The notes under the pieces are model-generated. The model had not been told where the DNA came from. It searched no databases and saw only the letters and a program-made list of their open reading frames with translations. A stretch of 45,596 bases of DNA, taken from contig JAGONT010000018.1 in assembly GCA_017992885.1 (NCBI GenBank), positions 1 to 45,596 on the forward strand, given 5' to 3'. A program made the position numbers and the translations under genes. This DNA is from Alphaproteobacteria bacterium. GTDB lineage: Bacteria; Pseudomonadota; Alphaproteobacteria; UBA9655. This document shows, piece by piece, positions 8,662 to 18,756 of this stretch (within the stretch, counting starts at the first letter, position 1; the number at the start of each line of letters is the position of its first letter).

Positions 8662-9060
8662 TTAAGCTTTTGGCTTATGTTCTGTCTTAAGTGACGTTTT
8701 CTTAAGGGAGGGTTGTTTTGCAGCAACCGGTTTGATCTTCTCGGTCGCTTCTACCTCTTCCTGTTTTTCACTTTTTTTAGACCCTTTGTCTTTGGTCATG
8801 AGTCGACGAACTTCTTCCTCTTCCCATTTTGGCGTCATAAAGGGGACAACAGAATTAACTTGAGGAATAAGCCCCAAAGAAAATGCATGAACACCAAGCC
8901 CTATTCCCCAGCCAACAATCACCCAAATGGGCCAAAAATAGCCTCCCCCAGCAATAGCCCAAATAAGGATAAGTCCAAGGTTAACAGCTATATAAATAAG
9001 ACCGTCTGTATAAAACCGTCGCAGTTTTTTTACATGCTCTCGTGCTTGATGTTCATTCAT
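8662..9060 (-). CDS. 2TM-domain membrane protein between pccB and pccA
   Basis: A 132-aa protein beginning with HQAREHVKKLRRFYTDGLIY, the hallmark of the 2TM domain (PF13239-like). Two hydrophobic segments (about 20-38 and 43-62) follow, then a long Lys/Glu-rich cytoplasmic tail (about 85-132) likely to be disordered. Its position between the carboxylase subunit genes, with short gaps of 21 and 13 bp, implies co-expression. A role in anchoring or assembling the carboxylase is only a guess. Confidence 0.82.
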   Translation of the reverse strand: MNEHQAREHVKKLRRFYTDGLIYIAVNLGLILIWAIAGGGYFWPIWVIVGWGIGLGVHAFSLGLIPQVNSVVPFMTPKWEEEEVRRLMTKDKGSKKSEKQEEVEATEKIKPVAAKQPSLKKTSLKTEHKPKA

Positions 9061-9081
9061 AAAGATCTCCCAGGTTTATAA

Positions 9082-10614
9082 TTATAGTGGTATATTGTCA
9101 TGTTTTTTCCATGGATTTTCAAGTCTCTTATTTTTGAGCATTTGTAAGGAACGACAAATACGTGTACGCGTCGTATGAGGTAAAATAACATCATCAATAT
9201 AACCACGACTCGCGGCGACTAAGGGGTTGGCAAATTTTTGACGATATTCTTCTGTATAGGCGTCTACTTTCTCCTTATTCTCAAGCTCACTACGAAAGAT
9301 TATCTCAACAGCTCCTTTAGGGCCCATAACAGCAATTTCAGCAGAAGGCCAAGCCAAATTAACATCTCCACGTAGATGCTTTGAACTCATCACATCATAA
9401 GCTCCTCCATAAGCTTTGCGGGTGATGAGAGTGACTTTAGGAACAGTTGCTTCCGCAAAGGCAAATAACAATTTTGCTCCATGCTTAATAATCCCTCCCC
9501 ATTCTTGAGTCATCCCCGGAAGAAATCCTGGCACATCCACCAATGTAACAAGAGGAATATTAAAACAATCACAAAATCGGACAAACCGTGCAGCTTTTCG
9601 AGACGCATCAATATCAAGACAACCTGCTAAAACCAGAGGCTGGTTAGCAACAATCCCTATGGACTGCCCTTCCATACGGGCAAAACCAATAATAATATTA
9701 GCCGCAAAATCAGGTTGAAGTTCAAAAAAATCTTCCTCATCGACAATCTTGTAAATAAGATCTTTCATATCATATCCCTTTAAGGGATTGGGAGGCACAA
9801 GAGTATCTAAGGAATGACTCGTTCGAGCTCCAGAATCGAGAGTAGGTTTGAGAGGCGGTTTTTCACGATTGGAAAGAGGTAAAAAATCAAAAAAACGACG
9901 GACTTCTAAAAGAGTATCAATATCATTATCAAAAGCTAAGTCAGCCACACTCGATTTAGTGGTATGGGTTATCGCCCCTCCGAGTTCCTCATGAGTCACT
10001 GTTTCATGAGTCACCGTTTTCACCACATCCGGCCCTGTCACAAACATATAGGAAGAATTTTTAACCATAAAGATAAAGTCTGTCATTGCAGGAGAATACA
10101 CCGCTCCCCCTGCACAAGGTCCCATAATGACAGAAATTTGGGGAACGACACCTGAAGCCAGAACATTACGCTGAAAGACAGCGGCATATCCTGCGAGAGA
10201 GTCAACACCTTCTTGAATGCGCGCTCCTCCTGAATCATTCAATCCGATGATGGGCACGCCAACCTGAACAGCTTTATCCATAATTTTAACAATTTTTTCG
10301 GCATGTGCCTCGCTCAAGCTTCCTCCGAAAACCGTAAAATCTTGGGAAAAAACGAAAACGGTACGACCTTTGATCGTCCCATACCCTGTAATGACACCAT
10401 CCCCAGGAATTTTGTGATTTTCCATGCCAAAATCGCGAGACCGATGCTCAACGAACATATCCCACTCTTCAAAAGAATCAGGATCCAGTAAGACATCAAG
10501 TCGCTCTCGGGCCGTTAACTTTCCCTTTTGGTGTTGCGCTTCAATACGTTTGAGCCCTCCCCCAAGTCTTGCGGATTCCCGCTTTTCTTCAAGTTTTTTC
10601 CGCACATCTTGCAT
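9082..10614 (-). CDS. pccB: Propionyl-CoA carboxylase, beta (carboxyltransferase) subunit
   Basis: A 510-aa carboxyltransferase, full length. The N-terminus ([20 protein letters not shown]) and the acyl-CoA-binding oxyanion segments ([33 protein letters not shown]; later [12 protein letters not shown] and [10 protein letters not shown]) are typical of PccB. It transfers carboxyl from biotin to propionyl-CoA. The ATG start follows GGGAG at 6 nt. It is the first gene of the pccB-2TM-pccA operon. Propionate or odd-chain/branched amino-acid breakdown feeding succinyl-CoA is the likely use; mutase genes are not in this window. Confidence 0.94.
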   Translation of the reverse strand: MQDVRKKLEEKRESARLGGGLKRIEAQHQKGKLTARERLDVLLDPDSFEEWDMFVEHRSRDFGMENHKIPGDGVITGYGTIKGRTVFVFSQDFTVFGGSLSEAHAEKIVKIMDKAVQVGVPIIGLNDSGGARIQEGVDSLAGYAAVFQRNVLASGVVPQISVIMGPCAGGAVYSPAMTDFIFMVKNSSYMFVTGPDVVKTVTHETVTHEELGGAITHTTKSSVADLAFDNDIDTLLEVRRFFDFLPLSNREKPPLKPTLDSGARTSHSLDTLVPPNPLKGYDMKDLIYKIVDEEDFFELQPDFAANIIIGFARMEGQSIGIVANQPLVLAGCLDIDASRKAARFVRFCDCFNIPLVTLVDVPGFLPGMTQEWGGIIKHGAKLLFAFAEATVPKVTLITRKAYGGAYDVMSSKHLRGDVNLAWPSAEIAVMGPKGAVEIIFRSELENKEKVDAYTEEYRQKFANPLVAASRGYIDDVILPHTTRTRICRSLQMLKNKRLENPWKKHDNIPL

Positions 10615-10674
10615 CCCAAGCTCCCTTAACTCCTACTATACAGAAAGAGAGAGAGGGAGCCAAGATGCTTAGTT

Positions 10675-12132
10675 TTACTTCTGTCCTAAAAAAGCCCAAA
10701 CATATTCCCAGCTAGAGCGTTGATTTGGCTGCCCAGTTGAAGGGTTGGTGCTTGAATGAACGATGTTGGTCTGGGACCCTACTCCCCCATGATCACGATT
10801 CAGTGACCACAAACAAACTCCTCCTAAACTAACACTTTCAGCAAATTCTCTAACTTTGACAGCATCAACAACACTAAAGTTTTCAGGCGCTGTGTCATTC
10901 ATCCCAATCATAGGCGTGACTTCAAGTCTTGACCATATTTCTGCATCAGAGAATGCATACCCATTCTCTATATACGCTTGCTTAACTTGAGAGAATGTAG
11001 ACTGCACAGCGTCTATAGCATAATCGCCCATTGTTTTCTTACAGGGATAAGCATAATCCATCGCCATAATATTGGTAGAAAAACTTAACTTATGAGCTGC
11101 CGCTTTTTTAAGTACACCCAAACCATTGCCATCAACCAGCCCTTCGGGCAGCACCGGTAACGTGAAGCTCATTTTAAGGAAAGGATATTTTTCTTGAATT
11201 GTTTGGATCGCTTTCATCATAATATCTAGCTTATCCGAATGATCCCTTTCAAAACAATTCTCTATATCAAAATCAAGAGCATTAGGATGGTATGTCTCTA
11301 TGATTTCGAGATAGGTAGCCGCAAGTTCTTCAGCGGAACGACTCGCCTTGGCGAGATCATCGTTCGCAACCCCTCCGAAAGAAAGAGTCAGGTGAATTCC
11401 CTGATCTTGCAAGGTTTTGATAACATCAACGCCATAACCAGAAGCAACATCATACCCTGCAAATGTAGGTTTATGTGTATCACGATTAGCGGTCACAAAT
11501 GCTAGACGTAAAGCGTTTACTTTACTCTCTCTAACGATGTCATAAAGTCCCGTGGGTTGCATACTATTTGCTGCATTAGACCATTTTGTCACTTCATTCA
11601 GCGTTACATCAATATAAGGAGCGACGGGAACCCTTCCAACGCGCTGTGGAATAGAAGAAGATGCCACAGGAGCTTCTTCTGCGTGATGAATAACGGGTGG
11701 AACAATGATGACTGGTGCAGGATTTAAATGTCTTACAGGAGCTAAACCATCTTCGGGATTCGTGAGCGTGAATACATCATGTGAAGGAGAGAATTGAAAT
11801 GTAAGAAATTTCCCTTTCTCTACAATCATATCTCCTCGTCCATCCCATCTTTTACCAACGACAAACGAGACTTTCTTACCTTCTTGCCTAGGGATAATTT
11901 CCGCACTATCTAAACCCCAAGCACTCGTAATTCTTACGCTTTCATTATTAAGAGTAAGCTCAAGAGGATGCTCGGTTAAGTTCATGTCTTTACGGAAAGA
12001 GACACGGATAGATCCTGTCCAGCCGGAAGTGCTTTCAAAAGTCTCAATATCTTGATGATTCGCTTTTGCAGTGGAATAAAAACTTGAAATTGTTAAAAGG
12101 ACCGAAGTCACAGAGATAAGATTCTTTAACAC
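10675..12132 (-). CDS. Secreted GH18 family chitinase with N-terminal beta-sandwich module
   Basis: A 485-aa protein from GTG (AAAGG 9 nt upstream). Residues 1-24 are a signal peptide ending AKA. Residues about 27-125 form a beta-rich, carbohydrate-binding-like module (ESTSGWTGSIRVSF; WDGRGDMIVEKG). A Pro/Val-rich linker (about 130-168) leads to a GH18 TIM barrel (about 170-470). The catalytic strand is NALDFDIEN, with D287, D289 and acid E291; the first Asp of the classic DxxDxDxE pattern is Asn284. Other barrel signatures are LTLSFGGVAN, MAMDYAYP and GVCLWSLNRD. It should cleave chitin or related beta-1,4-GlcNAc polymers outside the cell, for example in a protist or arthropod host. It is expressed alone from a very AT-rich upstream region. 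Confidence 0.9.
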   Translation of the reverse strand: MLKNLISVTSVLLTISSFYSTAKANHQDIETFESTSGWTGSIRVSFRKDMNLTEHPLELTLNNESVRITSAWGLDSAEIIPRQEGKKVSFVVGKRWDGRGDMIVEKGKFLTFQFSPSHDVFTLTNPEDGLAPVRHLNPAPVIIVPPVIHHAEEAPVASSSIPQRVGRVPVAPYIDVTLNEVTKWSNAANSMQPTGLYDIVRESKVNALRLAFVTANRDTHKPTFAGYDVASGYGVDVIKTLQDQGIHLTLSFGGVANDDLAKASRSAEELAATYLEIIETYHPNALDFDIENCFERDHSDKLDIMMKAIQTIQEKYPFLKMSFTLPVLPEGLVDGNGLGVLKKAAAHKLSFSTNIMAMDYAYPCKKTMGDYAIDAVQSTFSQVKQAYIENGYAFSDAEIWSRLEVTPMIGMNDTAPENFSVVDAVKVREFAESVSLGGVCLWSLNRDHGGVGSQTNIVHSSTNPSTGQPNQRSSWEYVWAFLGQK

Positions 12133-12236
12133 AACACAAAACCTTTATATAAATTAACACTCAAAATACTATGTAATACTTTATTATTTAAATATCAATA
12201 AGTAAAAAATAAATAGATTTTCTTTATAGTAATTTT

Positions 12237-13349
12237 TTAAGCTAAGGAGGAAATAATCTGGTTCCCTTTTTTGATAAAAAGAACTTCAATTTTTTTGTGC
12301 ACAAGATCTGCCATCAAAAAAACATAGAGCAGCACCACAATGATGGTTAAATATATATTGAAGCCATATCCAACGGCTAAGTACATCAGAACGTACCCAG
12401 GAAGAACATGTCCAACATAAACGGGGTAACTTATTTGTGACGCCCAGTTGATGAAGGGAGAGAAAAACTTCCTTGATTTTAGGTTCTGAGGAGGAAAAAA
12501 GACGACATAAGAGAACGTAAAAAAACCTAGCAAATAGCTTAGAGTTTTGGCAAAATCAGGCGAATAAAACAAGGGTGAGAGAAAGCAGACCAGTAACGTC
12601 CCACATAAGCCACTAGCTTTCAGCCCTGAAATTTGTTTTTTATATAGAAAATAAATACATGTGCCCAAGAGGATAAGCATAAAATATTTCAAAGTTTTGA
12701 GCATAAGGGGAACTAGATAAAACCATGAGTAGTCTTCACCCTCAAGAAAACTAGAGAATGCGAAAGCAATAAGACTCATGATAACAGTTAAAAAACACAT
12801 CTTTTCAAGAAAATTCTTTTTCCCTAAATGCCACACAATACCCGCAAAAAGATAAAATTTCACCTGAACTTCGAGCGACCAAACGGACCCATCAATAAGT
12901 GCGTAATGGAAAACATCCCTTACCCAAAAAAAGCAAGATAAAAGATGACCCCATGTATAAGGAAAAGACATTTCACGTAAGAGACAAAAAACAAAAACAA
13001 AGAGAAGTCCTGTTGAAAAACAAACAACATAGGTTGGCCATAGACGAAAAATCTTATGAATCACGTAAGCCTTAAATAAAGGATATCTTTCCAGAGTGGG
13101 TTGAATAAGAAACCCTGACATGACAAAAAAGAAAGCAACTCCTAAATGTCCAAGATTAATAGGGCAATCTTTTAGCGCTTGTAAATAAAATGGCTCGGCC
13201 AAATAAACTGGTTCAATTTGCAATAGCCCAGCAGATGTCACAGGATAGGCAAAGAAAAAAATAAAAAAGTGATAGAATAGAACGAAAAGGGCGCTCATCC
13301 CCCTTAAAACATTTAATATGTAATATTGATGTTTTTCCATGCCCATCAT
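12237..13349 (-). CDS. Membrane acyltransferase 3 family protein (OafA/NodX-like)
   Basis: An integral membrane protein of about 370 aa with roughly ten hydrophobic segments. The family opening is NVLRGMSALFVLFYHF, with the conserved His after the first helix start, followed by FFFVMSGFLI and later WSLEVQVKFYLFAG. These enzymes acetylate or succinylate surface sugars from the cytoplasmic acyl-CoA side. I chose ATG 13349 (MMGMEKHQYY); ATG 13340 is equally possible, and a TTG at 13397 would add 16 residues unlike family members. It sits alone between the chitinase and dcd, away from the polysaccharide island it may serve. Confidence 0.85.
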   Translation of the reverse strand: MMGMEKHQYYILNVLRGMSALFVLFYHFFIFFFAYPVTSAGLLQIEPVYLAEPFYLQALKDCPINLGHLGVAFFFVMSGFLIQPTLERYPLFKAYVIHKIFRLWPTYVVCFSTGLLFVFVFCLLREMSFPYTWGHLLSCFFWVRDVFHYALIDGSVWSLEVQVKFYLFAGIVWHLGKKNFLEKMCFLTVIMSLIAFAFSSFLEGEDYSWFYLVPLMLKTLKYFMLILLGTCIYFLYKKQISGLKASGLCGTLLVCFLSPLFYSPDFAKTLSYLLGFFTFSYVVFFPPQNLKSRKFFSPFINWASQISYPVYVGHVLPGYVLMYLAVGYGFNIYLTIIVVLLYVFLMADLVHKKIEVLFIKKGNQIISSLA

Positions 13350-13581
13350 GTAGTCATTCAGTCTCAAGATTTCAAGTCCATTATGGAACACTCCCAATAC
13401 CCATATGTCATGTCCTCTTAAAGAAACTATGGATCAATAAAAAATAACGTCTTTTCAATCCGATGAAAAATTATTGAAATTGTTTCTGGCTCGGCAAAGA
13501 TTCCTCTCTTGTGACATACGCCATCTTGTTCTAGAAAGGGGAAAATTCAACCCTATCATTTCAAATTTAGGAATATATTTT

Positions 13582-14166
13582 ATGGCCATTTTCCCAGACA
13601 CTTGGATTCGCGAGAAAGCTCTTCAAGGAATGATTGAACCCTTTGTCGAGCATCAAGAAAAACAAGGGGTTATTTCTTATGGTCTTTCCTCTTATGGCTA
13701 TGATGCGCGTGTATCGGATGAATTCAAAATCTTTACAAACGTCGATAACGCCATTGTAGATCCTAAGAATTTTTCTCCTACCGGCTTTGTGGATCGGCAA
13801 ACAAATATTTGCGTCATTCCTCCTAATAGTTTCGTACTCGCCAGAACCGTAGAGTACTTTCGTATTCCTCGGGACGTTCTTGTTATTTGCTTAGGAAAAT
13901 CAACCTATGCCCGCTGTGGCATTATTGTTAATGTCACTCCCCTTGAACCTGAATGGGAAGGCCATGTGACTCTCGAATTTTCAAACACCACGCCTCTTCC
14001 TGCGAAGATCTATGCAAATGAAGGGGGCTGTCAATTTTTATTTTTGAAAGGAGATGGCCCTTGCGAGGTTTCTTATCGAGACCGTCAAGGAAAGTACATG
14101 GGTCAAAGAGGCGTCACATTGCCAAAAATTATTGAAAAACACACCGCCATTCACAAGGTTATATAA
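13582..14166 (+). CDS. dcd: dCTP deaminase
   Basis: A 194-aa enzyme converting dCTP to dUTP, the source of dTTP precursor. The start is ATG 13582 ([13 protein letters not shown]) with TAGGAA 8 nt upstream; a longer frame from 13474 has no family support. Conserved blocks are [52 protein letters not shown] (catalytic Glu) and GGCQFLFL. It is a homotrimeric cytoplasmic enzyme of normal length. Its stop is immediately followed by the murA start codon, so the two are translationally coupled. Confidence 0.95.
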   Translation: MAIFPDTWIREKALQGMIEPFVEHQEKQGVISYGLSSYGYDARVSDEFKIFTNVDNAIVDPKNFSPTGFVDRQTNICVIPPNSFVLARTVEYFRIPRDVLVICLGKSTYARCGIIVNVTPLEPEWEGHVTLEFSNTTPLPAKIYANEGGCQFLFLKGDGPCEVSYRDRQGKYMGQRGVTLPKIIEKHTAIHKVI

Positions 14167-15435
14167 ATGGATAAAATTATGATTCGAGGGGGCATTCCTC
14201 TTCGCGGACAAATCAACATTAGTGGCGCAAAAAATGCCGCCCTCCCTTTGATGGCAGCCTGTCTTTTGACAGATAAGCCCCTTCACCTCCTTAATATCCC
14301 TGAACTTTCTGATATTGCCAGCATGGCTGAGCTTTTATCTCAGTTAGGTGTTACCATTGACATTGACAAAACATCTGATCATACAACGATGCGACTTTGC
14401 GCTCAAAATATTCTCAGCACCATCGCACCTTATGATATTGTTAGAAAAATGAGAGCTTCTGTTTTGGTTCTTGGTCCGCTTGTTGCCCGCGCAAAAGAAG
14501 CTCACGTCTCCCTTCCAGGGGGATGTGCAATTGGTGTCCGACCCATTGATTTCCACCTTAAAGGACTTGAAGCCTTAGGCGTTGAGATTACGCTTGAAGA
14601 CGGATACGTCCACGCCAAAGCGCCTCAAGGTTTAATCGGAGGAGACTACTCTTTTCCTATTATTTCAGTTACAGGCACGGAAAATCTATTGATGGCAGCT
14701 ATCTTTGCCAAAGGACAAACGCGTTTAATTAACGTCGCAAGAGAACCTGAAGTTACAGATTTAGCCCATTGCCTGAATGCAATGGGAGCAAAAATCACTG
14801 GCATGGGCACCGATACACTCACTATTGAAGGAGTAGATCAGCTAGACGGAACAACTCATCACGTCATTGCCGATCGAATTGAAGCAGGAACCTATGCGAT
14901 GGCCGCTGCTATTACAGGTGGTGAACTTTGCTTAAAAAATGCACGGCTGAATCTGATTCCCACCGTAACACCTCTTTTACAACGAGCTGGTGTTTGCTTA
15001 GAAGAAGACGAAGACGGGCTTATGGTCAGAGCCCCCTCTTCCTTCCTTCAAGGAGTGGATGTTATGACCGAACCCTTCCCTGGATTCGCCACAGACCTTC
15101 AAGCTCAATGGATGACTCTCATGAGTGTTGCAGAAGGCGCATCTATGATTACTGAATCCATCTGGGAAAATCGCTTCATGCATGTCCCCGAGCTTTGCCG
15201 AATGGGAGCCGACATCACCGTTCATGGCTCCTCTGCTTTGGTACGGGGTGTTAAAGAACTCAAAGGGGCTCCCGTTATGGCTACCGATTTAAGAGCCTCA
15301 GTTTCCTTGGTATTAGCCGGCCTTGTGGCAAAAGGTGAAACATGCATTAATCGCGTCTATCATCTTGATCGAGGATATGAACGGGTTGAAGAAAAATTAC
15401 GTGCCTGTGGGGCTGACATTGAGAGAGTGCGATAA
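14167..15435 (+). CDS. murA: UDP-N-acetylglucosamine 1-carboxyvinyltransferase
   Basis: A 422-aa enzyme of the first committed step of peptidoglycan synthesis: PEP plus UDP-GlcNAc to enolpyruvyl-UDP-GlcNAc. [14 protein letters not shown] is the N-terminal signature. The catalytic cysteine is C120 in [11 protein letters not shown], so the enzyme should be fosfomycin-sensitive in principle. [12 protein letters not shown] and [13 protein letters not shown] are the other conserved blocks. It starts on the base after the dcd stop. Its presence with glmM indicates that the organism still makes a cell wall. Confidence 0.97.
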   Translation: MDKIMIRGGIPLRGQINISGAKNAALPLMAACLLTDKPLHLLNIPELSDIASMAELLSQLGVTIDIDKTSDHTTMRLCAQNILSTIAPYDIVRKMRASVLVLGPLVARAKEAHVSLPGGCAIGVRPIDFHLKGLEALGVEITLEDGYVHAKAPQGLIGGDYSFPIISVTGTENLLMAAIFAKGQTRLINVAREPEVTDLAHCLNAMGAKITGMGTDTLTIEGVDQLDGTTHHVIADRIEAGTYAMAAAITGGELCLKNARLNLIPTVTPLLQRAGVCLEEDEDGLMVRAPSSFLQGVDVMTEPFPGFATDLQAQWMTLMSVAEGASMITESIWENRFMHVPELCRMGADITVHGSSALVRGVKELKGAPVMATDLRASVSLVLAGLVAKGETCINRVYHLDRGYERVEEKLRACGADIERVR

Positions 15436-15461
15436 TATATATAAGAGAAGACACATAGACT

Positions 15462-15905
15462 ATGATAGAAAAAATGACATATAAGCCTTTACAGATGATC
15501 GCTGAAGATGGTGATGATCTCCATGTTATTGCTGCTTGCCTTCAAGACGCTCTTATTCCTCTTTCCGGCATAGAATATGATGAGAAAGAAGGATATTTTC
15601 GCCTCGTTGCTAACCGTTTTTGTTGGGAGTGTGAATCTGAAACTCTAGATGGCAATGATTATTATACACGGGTCGCTGCTGGGCTTTCGTTTCGTCACGT
15701 TACAGATGTGCACAAAAAAGATATTAATATCCACAATCAACACGAACTCATTAATCTTCTGACCATTCATCAGCAAGAAGATGATTTTATTCATCTCATT
15801 TTTTCCGGTGGTTCAGAAATTAAACTTAAAATAGATAAACTAAATTGCCACCTCAAAGATATAGATGAACCTTATCCTACCTCTAAGCGACCTTCTCATA
15901 AATAA
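15462..15905 (+). CDS. DUF2948 family protein
   Basis: A 147-aa protein without signal or membrane segments. The opening (LQMIAEDGDDLHVIAACLQDAL) and the mid-segment RLVANRFCWE are typical of the DUF2948 family, which in alphaproteobacteria often follows murA. Here it lies 26 bp downstream of murA on the same strand. Function is unknown; the conserved position suggests a link to cell-wall or downstream metabolism, but nothing in the sequence shows catalysis. A start codon three residues later (MTYKPL) is possible. Confidence 0.85.
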   Translation: MIEKMTYKPLQMIAEDGDDLHVIAACLQDALIPLSGIEYDEKEGYFRLVANRFCWECESETLDGNDYYTRVAAGLSFRHVTDVHKKDINIHNQHELINLLTIHQQEDDFIHLIFSGGSEIKLKIDKLNCHLKDIDEPYPTSKRPSHK

Positions 15906-15953
15906 ACGACGTAATGGTAAAAACATACCCATCGCAGCATGTCATCCCGGAAT

Positions 15954-17147
15954 TTAGGAAATATTATTTTTCTCTAAGACCATAACCCCTGGCAAAGTTT
16001 TTCCTTCTAAAGTTTCAAGAAACGCCCCACCAGCAGTTGAAACGTAGGTGAAGTCCTCAAGAACATTAGCGTTTGCAAGAGCAGCGCCCGTATCTCCCCC
16101 CCCCGCAATAGAAAAAAGAGATCCCTCCCGGGTTAGCTGTGCCGCTCCTTGAGCCACAACTGTTGTTCCTTTGTCAAAGGGCGGTTTCTCAAAAACGCCA
16201 AGCGGTCCATTCCAAAGTAAGGTATGGCACGTCCGCATTTTTTCAAGAATTACCTGAATTGTTAAAAAACCAATATCAACTATTTTATCATGATCGCTTA
16301 TCTCTGAAATCAGGCATGTTTTAGAACGTTCTGGTTCTTCAAGATTTTGCGCCACAATCACATCTTGAGGCAAAAGAACCTGCACTCCTTTTGCAAGGAA
16401 ATCTTGGGCAACTTTAAGAAGGTTTGGCTCATAAAGTGATGCCCCAACATTATATCCTTGAGCCGCTAAAAATGTATTTGCCATAGCCCCCCCAATGACA
16501 AAAACATCAACTTTAGAGAAAAGATTTTCAAGAAGCGGCAGTTTTGTAGAGATTTTAGCTCCTCCAACAATGGCCATGAGAGGACGCTGCGGACGATCAA
16601 ACACGCGCTCAAGCACTGTTAATTCTTCTTCCATAAGTCGACCCGCATAAGCTGGTAAGAGATGGGCAATCCCTTCTGTTGAGACGTGGGCCCTATGAGC
16701 AGCCGAAAAAGCATCATTAACATAGATGTCTGCCCAGCGCGCCATCTCTTGGGCAAAGGTAGGATCGTTCTTTTTCTCACCTTCTACAAAACGTATGTTT
16801 TCTAAAAGAAGAACTTCACCTTCTTTCAACTCCTGAATAGCTGCTGTAACACCTAATCCACTGGCTTCTTTACAAAAAAAGACGGGTATAGGAGCTATGG
16901 TTTTCTTTAAAATCTCAAACACAGGAGCCAACGTAAGTGAGGTATTGACCCCCTTAGGACGACCACGATGAGCTAAAATGATGACTTTAGCGCCTTGACG
17001 ACTCAGTTCTTTAAGGGTGGGAAGAGATCGCTCAAGGCGAGTAAGATCAGTAACACACTCCTTTTGGAAGGGAAGGTTGAGATCAAGACGTACCAAGACG
17101 CGCTTTCCCGTCGCTTTTAAATCATCAAGTGTTAAAAAGTTTGCCAT
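15954..17147 (-). CDS. pgk: Phosphoglycerate kinase
   Basis: A 397-aa glycolytic kinase (1,3-bisphosphoglycerate + ADP to 3-phosphoglycerate + ATP). The start is ATG 17147 (MANFLTLDDLKATGK) with GGAAAC about 8 nt upstream; the in-frame upstream codons look like leader, not protein. Conserved blocks are VLVRLDLNLPF, LAHRGRPKG, VNDAFSAAHRAHVS, IVGGAKISTK, WNGPLGVFE and AGGGDTGAALA. It is convergent with the DUF2948 gene and lies 66 bp downstream of the tandem-HIT gene. Confidence 0.96.
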   Translation of the reverse strand: MANFLTLDDLKATGKRVLVRLDLNLPFQKECVTDLTRLERSLPTLKELSRQGAKVIILAHRGRPKGVNTSLTLAPVFEILKKTIAPIPVFFCKEASGLGVTAAIQELKEGEVLLLENIRFVEGEKKNDPTFAQEMARWADIYVNDAFSAAHRAHVSTEGIAHLLPAYAGRLMEEELTVLERVFDRPQRPLMAIVGGAKISTKLPLLENLFSKVDVFVIGGAMANTFLAAQGYNVGASLYEPNLLKVAQDFLAKGVQVLLPQDVIVAQNLEEPERSKTCLISEISDHDKIVDIGFLTIQVILEKMRTCHTLLWNGPLGVFEKPPFDKGTTVVAQGAAQLTREGSLFSIAGGGDTGAALANANVLEDFTYVSTAGGAFLETLEGKTLPGVMVLEKNNIS

Positions 17148-17213
17148 TTTTTTTGTTTCCTTTTTCTTATTTGCCACTTTCATGAAAAGAAAATGGAATA
17201 TTCCCAAATTTTC

Positions 17214-18566
17214 TCAAGAAGCGAGTAAATTTTTAAGTCTTTTTCTAAATTTTTCTTTGGTAGGCGCCATTTCTTCAGCCGTTAGTCCTTTGCGCCTATG
17301 GCCTGTAATCTCTAATAAAACTTGAATGAACAAATGCAACTTAGTGGGTCGAAGAAGAATATGGATATGCCCATGAGGAACTGTCATACCAGCAGCTAAA
17401 CCATTTTGAAGAAATAAAACAACATCATCCCTTCCACTTTCTTGTTTAATAGCCTTGACGCTAGCTTGTAGAAACTTATCAACGTGTAGAACGTCAGCAA
17501 GAGAGAGATTTTGCCAATTTTCAATATGCACAAGGGGACGAGGGGTGACCATTAGGTGATAACCAAAAGTATAAGGACGAAAGTTGTATAGGCAAACAAA
17601 GTCGCCATCCTCATAAACACGTTGAGAGTCGATAATGCGAGGGTTGCAAAATACACACTCTTTAATTGAAGTTAATTTCGCTTTTGAGTTTGTAAATTCA
17701 CCTCCATCTCCACTTGTTTCCTCGCCTTTTTTTTCCTTTTGAAGAGGAGAAAGTTTATAAGAATCAATTAATAATCCATTGCGGGTTATCAGCTCTTTTT
17801 TTACGCTTTCAAGGCAGACTTCTTGGAGATCTTTGATATGCGTTACTCTTCTCTCCCAGGGAAGCGTATTTTTTAAAATTCTTGCTTGAGTCTTAAGTGT
17901 ACGGTCTCTTTCTCGTAAAGAGACAAAAATATTTTCAAACTGTTTTTTTGGAATCCTTGCGTCTTCCGGCGTCAATTGTTTTATCTTTTCATCACCAAAA
18001 AATACATAGACTGACCTTTCAATCTTCTCCTTCACATCAAGCTCATCTCCCTGCGGCCCTTTTAAAGTAGCGGGAATCATTTCAAGGCACAGAGAAGTTC
18101 GTCCTAAGCCATAGTCTTTTTTAAGATCCATAAACATGACATATCCTTGATACCCCCTTTGCTGATAAGCTTCTCCAACCCAATAACGAAATTCTTCGAG
18201 CTCTTGCAACTGAGCAAGATTTAAGTCTTCAAAAGGAGTAGAAAGGTTGGGGTTAGCTAAGATCCATATATGATCGTTTTCAAAGCACAGAGGAGCCAAA
18301 TAAACAGTAAAATATTTCCCCTGCAAAAGTTCATACTGTTTAAAACAAGCATCAAATGATTTAATTTTTGCTGAAATATCAAAAGATTGTAAAACACTTA
18401 TTAATTCCTCTGCCTTTAAATCTTCAAAAGAACTTTCAAAAGCTTGAGAAATATTCCAAGCTGTTTTTTTTGTTTCTTCAGCAAAAACAAGTGAAGAAGA
18501 AGAAAAGAGCAAAAAGAAAAAAAGAAAAACTCTTTTACTTAAAAAATAACTTAGATTTTTCATCAT
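17214..18566 (-). CDS. Exported protein with two HIT-like domains (N-terminal one degenerate)
   Basis: About 450 aa from ATG 18566 (GGAGA upstream; a TTG six codons earlier is possible). Positions here count from that TTG. Residues 8-35 form a signal peptide ending LVFA. The C-terminal half is a clear HIT domain: CxxC (C310, C313), RPYTFGYHLMVTPRP, and the histidine triad HGHIHIL (H404, H406, H408), the catalytic signature of nucleotide hydrolases/transferases. The N-terminal half follows the same order (HIWILANPNLSTPFEDL, a helix, then SLCLEMIPA) but lacks the triad histidines. This tandem layout resembles GalT or Ap4A phosphorylase. A Ser/Gly/Lys-rich linker (about 283-303) separates the halves. 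Export of such an enzyme is unusual. It is divergent from the repeat/2H-like gene. Confidence 0.8.
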   Translation of the reverse strand: MMKNLSYFLSKRVFLFFFLLFSSSSLVFAEETKKTAWNISQAFESSFEDLKAEELISVLQSFDISAKIKSFDACFKQYELLQGKYFTVYLAPLCFENDHIWILANPNLSTPFEDLNLAQLQELEEFRYWVGEAYQQRGYQGYVMFMDLKKDYGLGRTSLCLEMIPATLKGPQGDELDVKEKIERSVYVFFGDEKIKQLTPEDARIPKKQFENIFVSLRERDRTLKTQARILKNTLPWERRVTHIKDLQEVCLESVKKELITRNGLLIDSYKLSPLQKEKKGEETSGDGGEFTNSKAKLTSIKECVFCNPRIIDSQRVYEDGDFVCLYNFRPYTFGYHLMVTPRPLVHIENWQNLSLADVLHVDKFLQASVKAIKQESGRDDVVLFLQNGLAAGMTVPHGHIHILLRPTKLHLFIQVLLEITGHRRKGLTAEEMAPTKEKFRKRLKNLLAS

Positions 18567-18756
18567 TAAAGCAAAATTCTCCAAAAATTTAAGAAAAAAT
18601 TAATCAGTTGTCCGATTTGTAAGAATAGTCTTATAATGTTTTCAATTAAGTTGTACAAACATATTTTAAAAAATTGCAGTCAATAAAAATTTAAATACAA
18701 TTTACAAATAAAGCATAGTATAATAAGTAGATAGTATTTTAAAAAGGAAAAATCCC

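Noticed and set aside
13474-13581. N-terminal extension of dcd
   Set aside because: It adds 36 residues absent from the family and lacks a better ribosome site than ATG 13582.
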